DNA of 64,000 bases from Mesorhizobium amorphae. GTDB taxonomy: Bacteria; Pseudomonadota; Alphaproteobacteria; Rhizobiales; Rhizobiaceae. Position numbers and translations under genes: made by a program. The stretch is from NCBI GenBank assembly GCA_003240775.1, contig QFNI01000017.1, forward strand, positions 1 to 64,000, written 5' to 3'. Under the pieces are notes generated by a model that saw nothing but the letters and a program-made list of their open reading frames with translations, made no database searches and was not told the DNA's origin. Below, piece by piece: positions 1-8,772 of this stretch. Numbering within the stretch: position 1 is the first letter of the stretch; each line of letters starts with the position of its first letter.

Positions 1-595
1 CGGAGCGGTTGGACAGCCAAGCCGAGCCGAAGTCGCCGTTCTTCTCGTTTTCCTGCACCAGCACGGAGTCGACAATGGCAAAGGGCGACGAGGAGACGAG
101 ATTGAGCACGAAGGACGGCGCGAGCTTGAGCGGCGGCTTGAGCACGAAGGTCGCCTCGTCGGGCGCGGAGAGTCCCGCGTCGATGTTTTCCTTCGTGAAG
201 CCCATGGCGCGCATCGAAGCGGAGGGCTCCCGGTCCAGCAGCAGCAGGCGGCGGAAGGAATAGACCACGTCGTTCGCCGTCACCGGATTGCCGCTGTGGA
301 AGGTGACGCCGGGCCGCATCTTGAACGTGATCGAGGTGCCGTCCTCCGAAACCTGCCAGCTTTCGGCGAGCGCGCCGGTCAAGTCCTTGGGATCGCGGGG
401 GTCGAAGCCGACCAGGCGGTCGTAGATGTCGTTGTTGATCTCGTTGACGTCGAGGATCTGCGACACCGCCGGGTCCCAATCCGCGATCGAGGAAATCTCG
501 CGCGCGATCACCAGCATGTCCGGCGGGGTCTCAGCCTGCGCGCCGGCGGTTCCCAGCATCAGAAGAGCTGCAACACAACCAAGAATCCTGCGCAT
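1..595 (-). CDS. Dipeptide/oligopeptide ABC transporter substrate-binding protein (family 5), 3' end outside the window
   Basis: Periplasmic solute receptor of a Dpp/Opp-type importer; only the first ~198 codons lie here and the gene runs off the left edge. The ATG at 595 has an AGGAGA ribosome site 7 bases upstream. A Sec signal peptide (MRRILGCVAALLMLGTAGAQA) is followed by the family 5 hallmarks: a segment around residues 45-60 (NEINNDIYDRLVGFDP), then TFKMRPGVTFHSGNPVTAND and an SFRR segment. It follows the M81 peptidase gene by only 18 bases on the same strand, so the two are probably co-transcribed and the importer likely feeds a peptide-like substrate to the enzymes upstream. The ligand cannot be named from this fragment. 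Confidence 0.88.
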   Translation of the reverse strand, partial: MRRILGCVAALLMLGTAGAQAETPPDMLVIAREISSIADWDPAVSQILDVNEINNDIYDRLVGFDPRDPKDLTGALAESWQVSEDGTSITFKMRPGVTFHSGNPVTANDVVYSFRRLLLLDREPSASMRAMGFTKENIDAGLSAPDEATFVLKPPLKLAPSFVLNLVSSSPFAIVDSVLVQENEKNGDFGSAWLSNRS

Positions 596-613
596 GGCGG
601 TCTCCTTTCGGGG

Positions 614-2110
614 TTAGCGGGGGTCCACCCGGTCGAGTGGCCAGATCGGGCGGGGAATGCGGCGCCAGGGAAAGCGCGAGGGGTCGGGGCTCGTGATGCC
701 GCCGCTGTCCACATCGAGGCAGATGCTCGCGATGCCCTGGAAATCGCCGCGATAGCCCTGCATCGATTTGACTGCGACCACGGCCATGTTCTTGGGCTCG
801 AAACCGAAGATGCGGAGCTGTTCCTGGTCGTAGATGCCCTTGTGGACCGAGGTCACGACCACGCTCACCCCAGCCTTCTGCAGCACGACGCTCTCGCCGA
901 AGGTCCCGGTGGTGCCGGTGCCGTAGGGACCGGTGTAGCGGAAATTGCCGTTCGAGATGTTGGTCACGCGCCAGTCTTCCGTGACGGGTCCCCCGCCCTG
1001 CTCGGGCGCGTTGCGCCCGCCCAAGGCAAGCCTGACCGTGCGGCCCAGACCTGCGGATACGGCTTGGCGAACCGCTTCGGGGTCGAAGATCGGCGTCAGC
1101 ACCGCGTCTTGCGCACCGGCATCCAGAAGCGCCTGGAGAAGGGCCGTGCCATCGCCATAGCCCCCGCCGCCCGGCGAGTCGCCATAGTCGCCCAGCACGA
1201 CCGGCCCGTCTTCGGGCTTTCTGGCCCTGACGGCCGCGATGGCCTCGGAAACCGGCACGATGCGCTCGGAAGTCTCCCCGCGCGTGCGCCAGCACTCGTC
1301 CATCATGGCGGAGGCGATCTCCGCCAAGCGCTCGCGGGAGGCGAAGCCCGTCACCGCGCAGGATGGGCCGACAGTCGCCGAGTCGGCCTTGGAATAACCG
1401 GCATGGATCGAGATGCCCAAGATGTCGGGATCGGCCTCGAAGCCTGCGGCAAGATCGATCGCCTCGCGAAACGGACCCCAGTCGTGGTAAGTCCGCGCTC
1501 CGTCGAAGCCGATCAGCATGGGCAGCCGTTCCAGCACGCAAAGCGGGCGTGCCTCGCGTTTGAAGGCTTCCGCCATCATGCGGGCGACCGCCACCCCGGT
1601 CTGGCGCTGGTCGACATGCGGACTGGTGCGGAAGGCGAACATGCCGTCCACCGTTTGCGCCATGGCCGCGGAGATGTTGCAGTGCGGATCGAGCGAGACC
1701 ATGAGGAGCGTGTTCTCGCCGACAAGCCCGCGCACGCGGCGCACGATCTCCAGCTCCGCATCCTCGAAGCTCTCGACCACCATCGAGCCGTGCAGCGCGA
1801 GAAGCACTCCATCGATCGCTCCGGCCTGCTCGATGGCGCCTGCCAGCAGGCCGCAGAGATGCTCGAATGCCGTGTCCTCGACAGGTCCGGCGGGAGGCGC
1901 GGAGGAGGCTACGGACGGGATGATCTCCCACCCCTCGCCGCGCCCCACTTCCATGAAGCCGGCGAGCTCCAGATTGGCATCGGCAAAGGCCGAGACGAGG
2001 TCTGCGCCAGTGAAAAGGCCCTGGCGCTGGAACGCGGCAAGCGGCGTCGTGTGGCGGTTGAAGCCGTTTGTTTCCTGCTTGATGGAGCCGATCAACACAC
2101 GCTTTTGCAT
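614..2110 (-). CDS. M81 family metallopeptidase (MlrC/microcystinase C-like)
   Basis: About 498 residues, the usual length for the MlrC family. MlrC is a zinc enzyme that removes the last amide bond in microcystin breakdown; most homologues act on unknown peptide-like amides. The N-terminus (RVLIGSIKQETNGF) is the family signature. Putative zinc ligands are D141 and H143 (SLDPHCNIS) and H165 (RTSPHVDQRQTG). The ATG at 2110 is preferred because GAGAGG lies 10 bases upstream; the ATG at 2119 sits directly against that site, and an open frame to 2194 has no family-like sequence. It lies between a PLP enzyme and a dipeptide-binding protein on the same strand, the usual context for scavenging peptide-like compounds. 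The natural substrate is unknown. Confidence 0.9.
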   Translation of the reverse strand: MQKRVLIGSIKQETNGFNRHTTPLAAFQRQGLFTGADLVSAFADANLELAGFMEVGRGEGWEIIPSVASSAPPAGPVEDTAFEHLCGLLAGAIEQAGAIDGVLLALHGSMVVESFEDAELEIVRRVRGLVGENTLLMVSLDPHCNISAAMAQTVDGMFAFRTSPHVDQRQTGVAVARMMAEAFKREARPLCVLERLPMLIGFDGARTYHDWGPFREAIDLAAGFEADPDILGISIHAGYSKADSATVGPSCAVTGFASRERLAEIASAMMDECWRTRGETSERIVPVSEAIAAVRARKPEDGPVVLGDYGDSPGGGGYGDGTALLQALLDAGAQDAVLTPIFDPEAVRQAVSAGLGRTVRLALGGRNAPEQGGGPVTEDWRVTNISNGNFRYTGPYGTGTTGTFGESVVLQKAGVSVVVTSVHKGIYDQEQLRIFGFEPKNMAVVAVKSMQGYRGDFQGIASICLDVDSGGITSPDPSRFPWRRIPRPIWPLDRVDPR

Positions 2111-2133
2111 GCTCGCCATCCCTCTCGATCCCG

Positions 2134-3390
2134 CTAGTAGGCGGCTTCGATGCCTTTTGCCCTGCCATGGCCACGCATGACGGCCGCGACGCAATCTTTG
2201 AGATCGACCACGAATTCCCGGCGCACCGGCTCGTGAAACAGCGACATCATCAGGTGCAGCCCCTTGGGCCGGCGCGTGAGCGCCGGAAGCCAGCCGCGAG
2301 TGCTCATTTCCTCGGCAACGTGGAAGATATCGATCGCACGAGAGCCGAAATTGATGATCGAGACCTCAGGCTCGGCCCAGAACTCGATCTCTTCGATGGC
2401 CGAGATGTCGGCCACATAGTCGTCCACCATCGTCCCCAATCGGCGGGCGGCGCGCTCGTAGCCTGCCGTTCCCAAGTGGTTCAGCACGGCCCAGGCTCCG
2501 GCCACCGCACCCGCCGGACGTGTGCCCGAAAGCGTCGCCGTCTTGAACACCCCGCTCGGCCACCCGTCGCAGACGAACATCGCTCGCTCCTGATCCTCGC
2601 GCGACCGGAAGAACAAGGTGGATGCCGGCTTCGGGCAGAAGCCGAACTTGTGCAGGTCGGCCGAAATGGAACGCACGCCGGGAAAACGGAAATCGAAATG
2701 GCCCGTCGCGCGGCCGATGCGCGTCATGAACGGTGCGATCCACCCGCCGACGCAGGCATCGACGTGAAGCCACAAGCCTTGCGCCACGGCCAGCTCGGAG
2801 ATTTCCGCCACCGGGTCGATCACGCCATGCGGATAGCAGGGGGCGGACGCCACCAGGAGCACCGTGTCGGCATCGATCAGCTGGGCCATGCCGGCAACAT
2901 TGGCGCGCTTGTCGGCGCGCAGTGGCGCGCGGCGGATTTCGATCTCCATGGCATCGGCAGCCTTGTCGAAGGCCGCATGGGCGGTGTCGGGGATGACCAT
3001 GTTGAGCCCGCGTCCGCCGCCCCGACGCGCCCGGTGCGCGTCACGCGCGGCTTTGACGCCCAAGAAGATGCTCTCGCTGCCGCCGTTGGTGAAGACGCCT
3101 TTGCCATCACCCGGCGCTTGGAAGAGTTCGAGCCCGTAATCGAGCACGTCGCGTTCCATGCTGCCGATGCCGAAAAAGGCTCGCGTGCCGCCCAGCGCAT
3201 TCTCAGAGAAGTATTCGAGGAAGGCCTTGCGGCCGATCTCGTAGGTTTCCTGGTCGTTGCGAAACACGAAAAGGGGGGAGCGGCCGCGCCGCCAGTCGAT
3301 GTCGGCCTCCGAGCGGGCAGCCATCGCGATGCGAAGCTCTTCCCAAGCCAAGCCGCCCTTCGGAAATGTCGCCCTGGAAACGATCATCAC
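2134..3390 (-). CDS. PLP-dependent group II decarboxylase / aminotransferase-fold enzyme
   Basis: 418 residues with the fold of the pyridoxal-dependent decarboxylase and sphingosine-1-phosphate lyase families (PF00282-like). Visible motifs are TNGGSES at 101-107 (phosphate-binding side of the cofactor), HVDACVGG with D211 (pairs with the pyridine nitrogen) and SADLHKFG with K248 as the Schiff-base lysine. The protein is probably cytosolic. The ATG at 3390 is followed by a second ATG codon; ribosome-site sequence in front is weak. It lies just downstream of a GntR regulator gene and 23 bases before the M81 peptidase, so it likely belongs to that operon. An amino acid decarboxylase or C-C lyase role is likely, but the substrate is not evident. 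Confidence 0.85.
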   Translation of the reverse strand: MMIVSRATFPKGGLAWEELRIAMAARSEADIDWRRGRSPLFVFRNDQETYEIGRKAFLEYFSENALGGTRAFFGIGSMERDVLDYGLELFQAPGDGKGVFTNGGSESIFLGVKAARDAHRARRGGGRGLNMVIPDTAHAAFDKAADAMEIEIRRAPLRADKRANVAGMAQLIDADTVLLVASAPCYPHGVIDPVAEISELAVAQGLWLHVDACVGGWIAPFMTRIGRATGHFDFRFPGVRSISADLHKFGFCPKPASTLFFRSREDQERAMFVCDGWPSGVFKTATLSGTRPAGAVAGAWAVLNHLGTAGYERAARRLGTMVDDYVADISAIEEIEFWAEPEVSIINFGSRAIDIFHVAEEMSTRGWLPALTRRPKGLHLMMSLFHEPVRREFVVDLKDCVAAVMRGHGRAKGIEAAY

Positions 3391-3418
3391 GCTCGCCCAA
3401 CTGCGCCGATTTTGATCG

Positions 3419-3430
3419 ATGATATATCAT
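3419..3430. promoter_or_regulatory. Candidate GntR operator palindrome
   Basis: A perfect 12-base palindrome (ATGATATATCAT) lies in the 74-base gap between the GntR gene and the PLP enzyme gene. It is AT-rich in an otherwise GC-rich stretch. FCD-type GntR proteins commonly bind short palindromes near their own operon, so this is a reasonable operator for the PLP enzyme, peptidase and transporter genes. Binding is inference. Confidence 0.4.
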
Positions 3431-3464
3431 TTTAGACGGAGAGCAACCTTTGTCGGCGCCCTGC

Positions 3465-4190
3465 TCAGCGCAGTTCGGACATCACTGCCTGCGCACCACC
3501 GCGAAGGTCGTCCCTCATGCAGGCGGCAGCCCCCTCCCCGTCGTGCGCCTGAAGGGCTGCGATGATGCGGAGATGGTTGCCGAAGCCCGCCCGGCTGCGC
3601 TGATAGTCTCGCGAAAGCCGCGTCCGGGTCGGGCCGACCTGCATCCACAGCGTGTCGATCATTCGCCGAAGCACGGGCGAGCCCGCCGCATCGTAGATGG
3701 AAAGGTGGAACTCGGAATCCGCGCTCAGGGCCAGATCGAACTCTTCCGCCTCGATATGGGCGCCGAGCCGGTCGTTCAGTGCCCGCAAATGCTCGAGCAG
3801 GCCCGTGCCGGCATGGGCCGCAGCCATCGCCGTCGCCTCGGGTTCGAGCAGCATTCGCACATGGGTGATCTCGGCGTAACGCGCCCGATCGAGCTTCGGG
3901 ATCGAGAAGGTCCGCTTCTCGGACACGTCGATCGCTCCCTCGTCAGCCAGCCTGAGCATCGCTTCACGCGCAGGCGTGAGGCTGACGCCGAGCGAACGGC
4001 TGAGCTTGCGGGCGGTGATCTTGTCGCCGGGCTTCCAGGTTCCGAGCAGCAGCCCCCGTCGCAGCCGCAGGTAGACCTGCTCGGTGAGCGTCTGACCACG
4101 CACCAGTTCCTGTTCGCCGTCCGGGGCGATGTCCCGCTCTGCCGTGCCGTTGCGGGCGAGGTCAACAAGGGCTGGGTTGCCCTCATCCAT
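3465..4190 (-). CDS. GntR family transcriptional regulator, FCD (FadR-type) subgroup
   Basis: 241 residues: an N-terminal winged helix (about 28-95; TLTEQVYLRLRRGLLLGTWKPGD, KLSRSLGVSLTPAREAMLRL) and a C-terminal all-helical FCD ligand domain with the spaced Asp/His residues that bind metal and carboxylate ligands in this class. The ATG at 4190 has GGAG 9 bases upstream. It is first in the leftward series with the PLP enzyme, M81 peptidase and dipeptide-binding protein, and most likely represses that series until its substrate appears. The candidate operator at 3419-3430 lies just downstream of it. The effector is unknown. Confidence 0.9.
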   Translation of the reverse strand: MDEGNPALVDLARNGTAERDIAPDGEQELVRGQTLTEQVYLRLRRGLLLGTWKPGDKITARKLSRSLGVSLTPAREAMLRLADEGAIDVSEKRTFSIPKLDRARYAEITHVRMLLEPEATAMAAAHAGTGLLEHLRALNDRLGAHIEAEEFDLALSADSEFHLSIYDAAGSPVLRRMIDTLWMQVGPTRTRLSRDYQRSRAGFGNHLRIIAALQAHDGEGAAACMRDDLRGGAQAVMSELR

Positions 4191-4300
4191 GTCACAGTGC
4201 TCCAGTCGCGAACCTTCGGCGGAGGGATGAAGAGTGCCGACCTTCTAACCAAGCGTGCCTGAAACGCCAAGGTCGGTCGGGCGTGCCGTTCCCGTCCGCC

Positions 4301-6097
4301 TCAACGGCCGACCGCATAGGCCTGCATCAGGCGTGGTGTGGCAGCCGCCCGGAGCCAGCCGTCCTCGCCGATCGCGGTTGCCACGATCGAGGACAAGGTC
4401 CAGGCCGGCACGGTCTCCACCAGGTGTCCACGGGCCCGTAGTTCCGCCACCACAGCTTGGCCGAAGCTTTCCTCCACAGCCAGGTGGGCGGGTCGCTGCT
4501 CGCGGGGAAAGAACGAACTCGGCGCATGCGCGGTGTAAAACATCGGCATGTCGATGGCCTCCTGGAGGCCGAGCTTGCCATGCAGGTGACGCAGAAAGAA
4601 TTGCATCTGCCACTGGTCCTGCTGGTCTCCGCCGGGGCTGCCGAAGGCCATGTAGGGTTTCTCCCCACGGTGCACCAGCGTCGGCGAAAGCGTGGTGCGC
4701 GGCCGACGCCCGGGCTCGAGGCTGCAGGGCAGGCCTTTCTCCAGCCAGAACATCTGCGCGCGGCTGTTGAGCATGAAGCCCAGGGCGGGGATCATAGGCG
4801 AGGACTGGAACCAGCCGCCCGAAGGCATGGCGGCGATCAGGTTTCCTTCCCCGTCTGCCGCGTCGATGTGGACCGTGTCGCCCCGGCCGGCAGCACGCAT
4901 GGCCGCCAGCGTCGGCTCGCTCACCGAGGCGTCGGCTTCCGCTGTGCGCGACAGGCGCTGGAGCGCCTCGCGCATCCGCACCACCTGATCCTCGTAGCCT
5001 GGAACCGATGAAGGCTCGAAGGCTCCTGACGCGCTTTCGCCGATGCCCTTCACGCGCTCGCGCATGGCGGTTTTGGCCAGCAGCGCTTCAAGGGGCACCG
5101 CGCAATGACGCGGGTCGCCGTAGTAGAATTCCCGGTCGGCGAAGGCGAGCTTGGTCGCTTCGGCGATCGTATGGACGAAAGGGGCGCCGCCCACATCCAC
5201 CCGCTCGATCTCCGTCTGCGCCAGCATCGCCAGCATCTGCAGGAAGACCGGCCCCTGCCCCCATGTGTCGGTCTTGTGGACGGTGTGGCCATGATAGGTG
5301 AAGCTTACGGTGTTCTCGTAGCTCGCCTGCCAGCTTGCCATGTCGTCGGCGCAAAGCACACCGCGATGGGCTGCGCCCGATCCGTCCATGACCTCGGTCT
5401 CGCGCACGAAGCGATCGATCTCTTCGGCCACGAAGCCGCGGTAGAAAGCCTCGCGCGCGCCCTCGATCTGGCTTTCGCGGTCGCTGCCCGCGGCTTCGGC
5501 CTCGCGCAGCAGCCGGCGCCAAGTGTGTGCCAGCGTCTCGTTTCGGAAGGTTTCGCCCTCGTGCGGCAGCCTGCCGCCGGGCACGAAGAAGGCTGCCGAA
5601 CTCGGCCAGTGCGCCTCGAAGAAGGGCTGCAGGCGTGCGATCGTCGTGGAAACCGTGGCGTGAAGGGGGTGCCCGCGCCCGGCGTAGTGGATCGCGGGCT
5701 CCAGCACGTCGCGCAGCTTGAGGCGCCCGTGATCGCGCAGCAGCAGCATCCACGCGTCGAAGGAGCCGGGGATGACGGTGGCCAGCATGCCGTTGCCGGG
5801 AATAAGCTCGAGGCCCTCGCGCTTGTAGTGGTCGATCGTTGCCGCTTTCGGCGCGGGCGCCTGGCCGCAGAGAACCTCGGTTCGACCGGTGCGCGCCGAA
5901 TGAAAGATGATGGGAACGTCGCCACCCGGCCCCATCAGGTTCGGCTGCACCACCTGGAGCACGAAGGCCGCAGCCACGGTGGCGTCGAACGCATTGCCGC
6001 CCCGCTCCATCATCGCCATGCCGCTCGACGAGGCCAGCCAGTGCGTGGACGCGACGACGCCGAGCGATCCCTTGATGTCCGGCCGGGTTGTGAACAC
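4301..6097 (-). CDS. Gamma-glutamyltransferase family protein (Ntn hydrolase)
   Basis: About 598 residues. GGT-family proenzymes cleave themselves at a conserved threonine, which becomes the nucleophile that transfers or hydrolyses gamma-glutamyl groups; some members are cephalosporin acylases or related amidases. The N-terminus FTTRPDIKGSLGVVASTHWL is typical, and the self-cleavage threonine is T408 in the GDTVHIDA motif. No signal peptide is evident, so a cytosolic GGT-like enzyme is likely. I favour the GTG at 6097 (GAGGA 8 bases upstream, start matching the family); an ATG at 6154 would add 19 poorly conserved residues. It is 110 bases downstream of the GntR gene start, on the same strand. 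The ~200 bases between it and the LysR gene show nothing clear. Confidence 0.87.
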   Translation of the reverse strand: MFTTRPDIKGSLGVVASTHWLASSSGMAMMERGGNAFDATVAAAFVLQVVQPNLMGPGGDVPIIFHSARTGRTEVLCGQAPAPKAATIDHYKREGLELIPGNGMLATVIPGSFDAWMLLLRDHGRLKLRDVLEPAIHYAGRGHPLHATVSTTIARLQPFFEAHWPSSAAFFVPGGRLPHEGETFRNETLAHTWRRLLREAEAAGSDRESQIEGAREAFYRGFVAEEIDRFVRETEVMDGSGAAHRGVLCADDMASWQASYENTVSFTYHGHTVHKTDTWGQGPVFLQMLAMLAQTEIERVDVGGAPFVHTIAEATKLAFADREFYYGDPRHCAVPLEALLAKTAMRERVKGIGESASGAFEPSSVPGYEDQVVRMREALQRLSRTAEADASVSEPTLAAMRAAGRGDTVHIDAADGEGNLIAAMPSGGWFQSSPMIPALGFMLNSRAQMFWLEKGLPCSLEPGRRPRTTLSPTLVHRGEKPYMAFGSPGGDQQDQWQMQFFLRHLHGKLGLQEAIDMPMFYTAHAPSSFFPREQRPAHLAVEESFGQAVVAELRARGHLVETVPAWTLSSIVATAIGEDGWLRAAATPRLMQAYAVGR

Positions 6098-6300
6098 GAT
6101 GGCGATCCTCGACGGCTGGCAGCGCAAGAGCCGTCGCGCTTGCAGGGTCTTCATCAGTTGGGTTGCCGGAAGGCGGCGTCAATCCACCGGCGCGGATTGC
6201 CCGAGCGCTCGGATCAGTCGATCGGAAGCAGCCCTCCGCTGCGCGGCGCATCCCAGGCCTGGGTCGATGAGCGTGCCAGCTCGTCAGCAGAAGCCGAGGT

Positions 6301-7221
6301 TCAAGCCTTCCGATCCGAACCTGCTTCCAGAATTCCGAGATCGTCCGCCCGCGCGCGGATCGTGTCCCGCAACTCCGCGATGAAGACATCCGTTGCCGGC
6401 GAGTTTCGCTCCGCGCTGCGGGTGAGGAGGCCAACCGTGCGGGAAGCCGAGGTGTCCTCGAGCGGCAGAAAGGCTAGGCCTTCCTCCCATGGTGCGATGG
6501 ACAGATAGGGCAAGGCCGTGATCCCCAGGCCGGCCCGCACCAGCGCCACGAGCGAGAGCACGTTGTGGACCACGATGGGGGCTTCCGAGATCAGTTCCGC
6601 GAGCGCGGGCGCACCGGTGAGCGAGCTGATCCCGTTGCTGAGAAAGGTCCGGTCCTGGAGATCGCGCCAGCTCAGCGGCAGCGCGTGTCGCGCGAGCGGG
6701 TCGTCGCTGCGGCAGACGATGCCGAGCCGTTCCGTGAACAGGGGCTCGAAGCGCAGTTCCGGGCGGGCGCGGGGCAGGCTGGCCACGCCGAACGCCACCT
6801 TTCCCTTCTCGACGGCCTCCGCCACCGTGGGCGAATCCGCGTCGCGCACGTTGATCTCCACGCCGGGATGGCTGCGGCGGAAGGCGGGAAGCATCGCCGG
6901 CAGGATCGCGGTCGCGATGGAAGGCACGCAGGCGAGGTCGACGCGGCCCGTCTGGTTGCGCGCGAAGGCCCTGATCGAGGCCACCGCGCGCTCGTGATGG
7001 GACAGAAGATCGCGCGCCTGGGCAAGCACCATCTGGCCGGCCGCGGAAAGCCTGTTCTTGCGCTCGCTTTCGAACAGCGGAACACCGACCTCGGCTTCCA
7101 GCGTCTTCAGCGAAAGCGACACCGTGGATGGAGTGCGGCCGAGCCGCTCGGCAGCCTCCGTCAGGCTCCCCATCTCGGCCACCATGGCAAAGGTCCTGAG
7201 GCTTCCGAGCGAATAGCGCAT
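6301..7221 (-). CDS. LysR family transcriptional regulator
   Basis: 306 residues: N-terminal winged helix-turn-helix (about 1-60, FAMVAEMGSLTEAAERLGRT followed by PSTVSLSLKTLE) and a periplasmic-binding-protein-like effector domain. The ATG at 7221 gives the normal LysR length; the frame stays open much further upstream, but that part is shadow of the opposite gene. It is divergent from the aldehyde dehydrogenase operon with a 99-base shared control region holding a T-N11-A dyad, so it most likely regulates that operon and itself. The inducer is unknown. Confidence 0.92.
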   Translation of the reverse strand: MRYSLGSLRTFAMVAEMGSLTEAAERLGRTPSTVSLSLKTLEAEVGVPLFESERKNRLSAAGQMVLAQARDLLSHHERAVASIRAFARNQTGRVDLACVPSIATAILPAMLPAFRRSHPGVEINVRDADSPTVAEAVEKGKVAFGVASLPRARPELRFEPLFTERLGIVCRSDDPLARHALPLSWRDLQDRTFLSNGISSLTGAPALAELISEAPIVVHNVLSLVALVRAGLGITALPYLSIAPWEEGLAFLPLEDTSASRTVGLLTRSAERNSPATDVFIAELRDTIRARADDLGILEAGSDRKA

Positions 7222-7231
7222 CGCGAATCCA

Positions 7232-7248
7232 TTTCGATTTTTCCGAAA
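7232..7248. promoter_or_regulatory. Candidate LysR binding site (T-N11-A dyad)
   Basis: TTTCG-N7-CGAAA, a perfect 5-base inverted repeat containing the T-N11-A core typical of LysR sites. It lies 11 bases upstream of the LysR start and about 73 bases upstream of the aldehyde dehydrogenase start, fitting autoregulation and control of the divergent operon. Function is inferred from position and symmetry. Confidence 0.45.
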
Positions 7249-7320
7249 CAGCGTCGAGTTATTCAGAATTGACCGAAGCCGCGCAAGGGCACCATCCTCC
7301 CCGCAACAAGAGGAGCGAGC

Positions 7321-8772
7321 GTGGCGGACGCATTTCGGAACTTCATCGGCGGCGAATGGGTGGCAGGCGCCGACAGCGCGCCCGATATCAACCCGTCCGA
7401 CCTGTCGGACGTGGTGGGCCACTACGCGCAGGCCGACCGCGCCCAGCTCGACCGCGCCATCGGGGCCGCACGCGAGGCGGCGCCTGCATGGGCCGCGACA
7501 CCGATCGAGGCGCGCCACAAGGCGCTTTCGGCCATCGGCAACGAGCTGATCGCGCGCTCTGCCGAACTCGGCGAGCTGCTTTCGCGCGAAGAAGGCAAGC
7601 CCCGTGCCGAAGGCGTGGGCGAGGTGACGCGGGCGGGCCAGTTCTTTCTGTTCTATGCCGCCGAATGCCATCGCCTCTATGGCGAGAACGCCGACAGCGT
7701 GCGGCCCGGCATCGAGGTCGATGTGCGGCGCGAGCCGGTGGGCGTGGTGGCCGTGGTGTCGCCGTGGAATTTCCCTGTGGCCACCGCGAGCTGGAAGATC
7801 GCGCCCGCACTCGCCTACGGCAACACCGTGATCTGGAAGCCGTCGAGCCTGACGCCTGCTTCCGCCTGGGCACTCGCCGAGATCGTGTCGCGCCAGGGGC
7901 TGCCGGCGGGCGCCTTCAACCTCGTGATGGGCTCGGGCGGCACGATCGGCGACGCCTTGGCCGAAAGCTCGGATATCGATGCTATCACGCTGACGGGCTC
8001 GTATGAGACGGGCCGCCATGTGGCGGTGAAGGCTGCGCCCAACCTCACCAAGCTCCAGCTCGAGATGGGCTCCAAGAACGCGCTCGTCGTGATGGACGAC
8101 GCCGACCTGGATCTCGCGGTGGCCCATGCCGTGAACGGCGCCTTCTTCGGTTCGGGCCAGAAATGTACGGCGTCCTCCCGCATCGTGGTGGACCGGAAGG
8201 TCCATGCCGAGTTCTCCGAGCGCTTCGTCAATGCGGCAAGCGCGCTGCGGGTCGGCCACGCGCTCGATGCGGACACCCAGATCGGGCCGGTGGCGGATGC
8301 CAGGCAGATGGCGGCCGCCGAGCGCTACACGGCGTTGGGCCGCGAGCTCGGCGCGGAACTCGCCTGCGGGGGCACGCGCCTCGAACGGCGCACGGAGGGT
8401 TTCTTCTTCGCGCCCACCGTGTTCCTGGGCACCACCAACCAGATGGCGCTGAACCGCGAGGAGATGTTCGTGCCGATCGCCTGCGTGATCGAGTCGGATG
8501 GCTTCGAGCATGCGGTCTCGATCGTCAACGACACGGAATACGGGCTGACGGCCGGCATCATGACGCGCTCGCTGGCACGCGCCACAGCCTTTCGCCGCAG
8601 CGTGAAGACGGGCTGCGTGATGGTGAACCTGCCGACCGCCGGCACCGACTACCACGTGCCCTTCGGCGGCCGGAAGCATTCCTCACACGGCCCGCGCGAG
8701 CAGGGGCGAGCCGCAGCCGAGTTCTACACGGCCGTGAAGACCACCTATTCCTGGGCGGGCACGCCCGAATGA
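7321..8772 (+). CDS. NAD(P)-dependent aldehyde dehydrogenase
   Basis: 483 residues, full-length ALDH superfamily enzyme that oxidises an aldehyde to a carboxylate. The cofactor and active-site signatures are present: SPWNFP with N150, KPSS with K173, general base E248 (LEMGSKN) and catalytic C282 (GSGQKCTASSR). Overall it resembles 2-oxoglutarate-semialdehyde and related semialdehyde dehydrogenases. The start is a GTG at 7321 with AGGAG 6 bases upstream. It is the first gene of an operon with an M19 homologue (4-base overlap), an unknown protein, an LDH2-family reductase and a Liv importer. An amino-acid-derived semialdehyde is a reasonable substrate guess; the exact one is not shown. Confidence 0.93.
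   Translation: MADAFRNFIGGEWVAGADSAPDINPSDLSDVVGHYAQADRAQLDRAIGAAREAAPAWAATPIEARHKALSAIGNELIARSAELGELLSREEGKPRAEGVGEVTRAGQFFLFYAAECHRLYGENADSVRPGIEVDVRREPVGVVAVVSPWNFPVATASWKIAPALAYGNTVIWKPSSLTPASAWALAEIVSRQGLPAGAFNLVMGSGGTIGDALAESSDIDAITLTGSYETGRHVAVKAAPNLTKLQLEMGSKNALVVMDDADLDLAVAHAVNGAFFGSGQKCTASSRIVVDRKVHAEFSERFVNAASALRVGHALDADTQIGPVADARQMAAAERYTALGRELGAELACGGTRLERRTEGFFFAPTVFLGTTNQMALNREEMFVPIACVIESDGFEHAVSIVNDTEYGLTAGIMTRSLARATAFRRSVKTGCVMVNLPTAGTDYHVPFGGRKHSSHGPREQGRAAAEFYTAVKTTYSWAGTPE

Noticed and set aside
296..2137. 613-codon open frame on the plus strand
   Set aside because: Fully antisense to the MlrC-like gene and the binding-protein start, with no recognisable domain.
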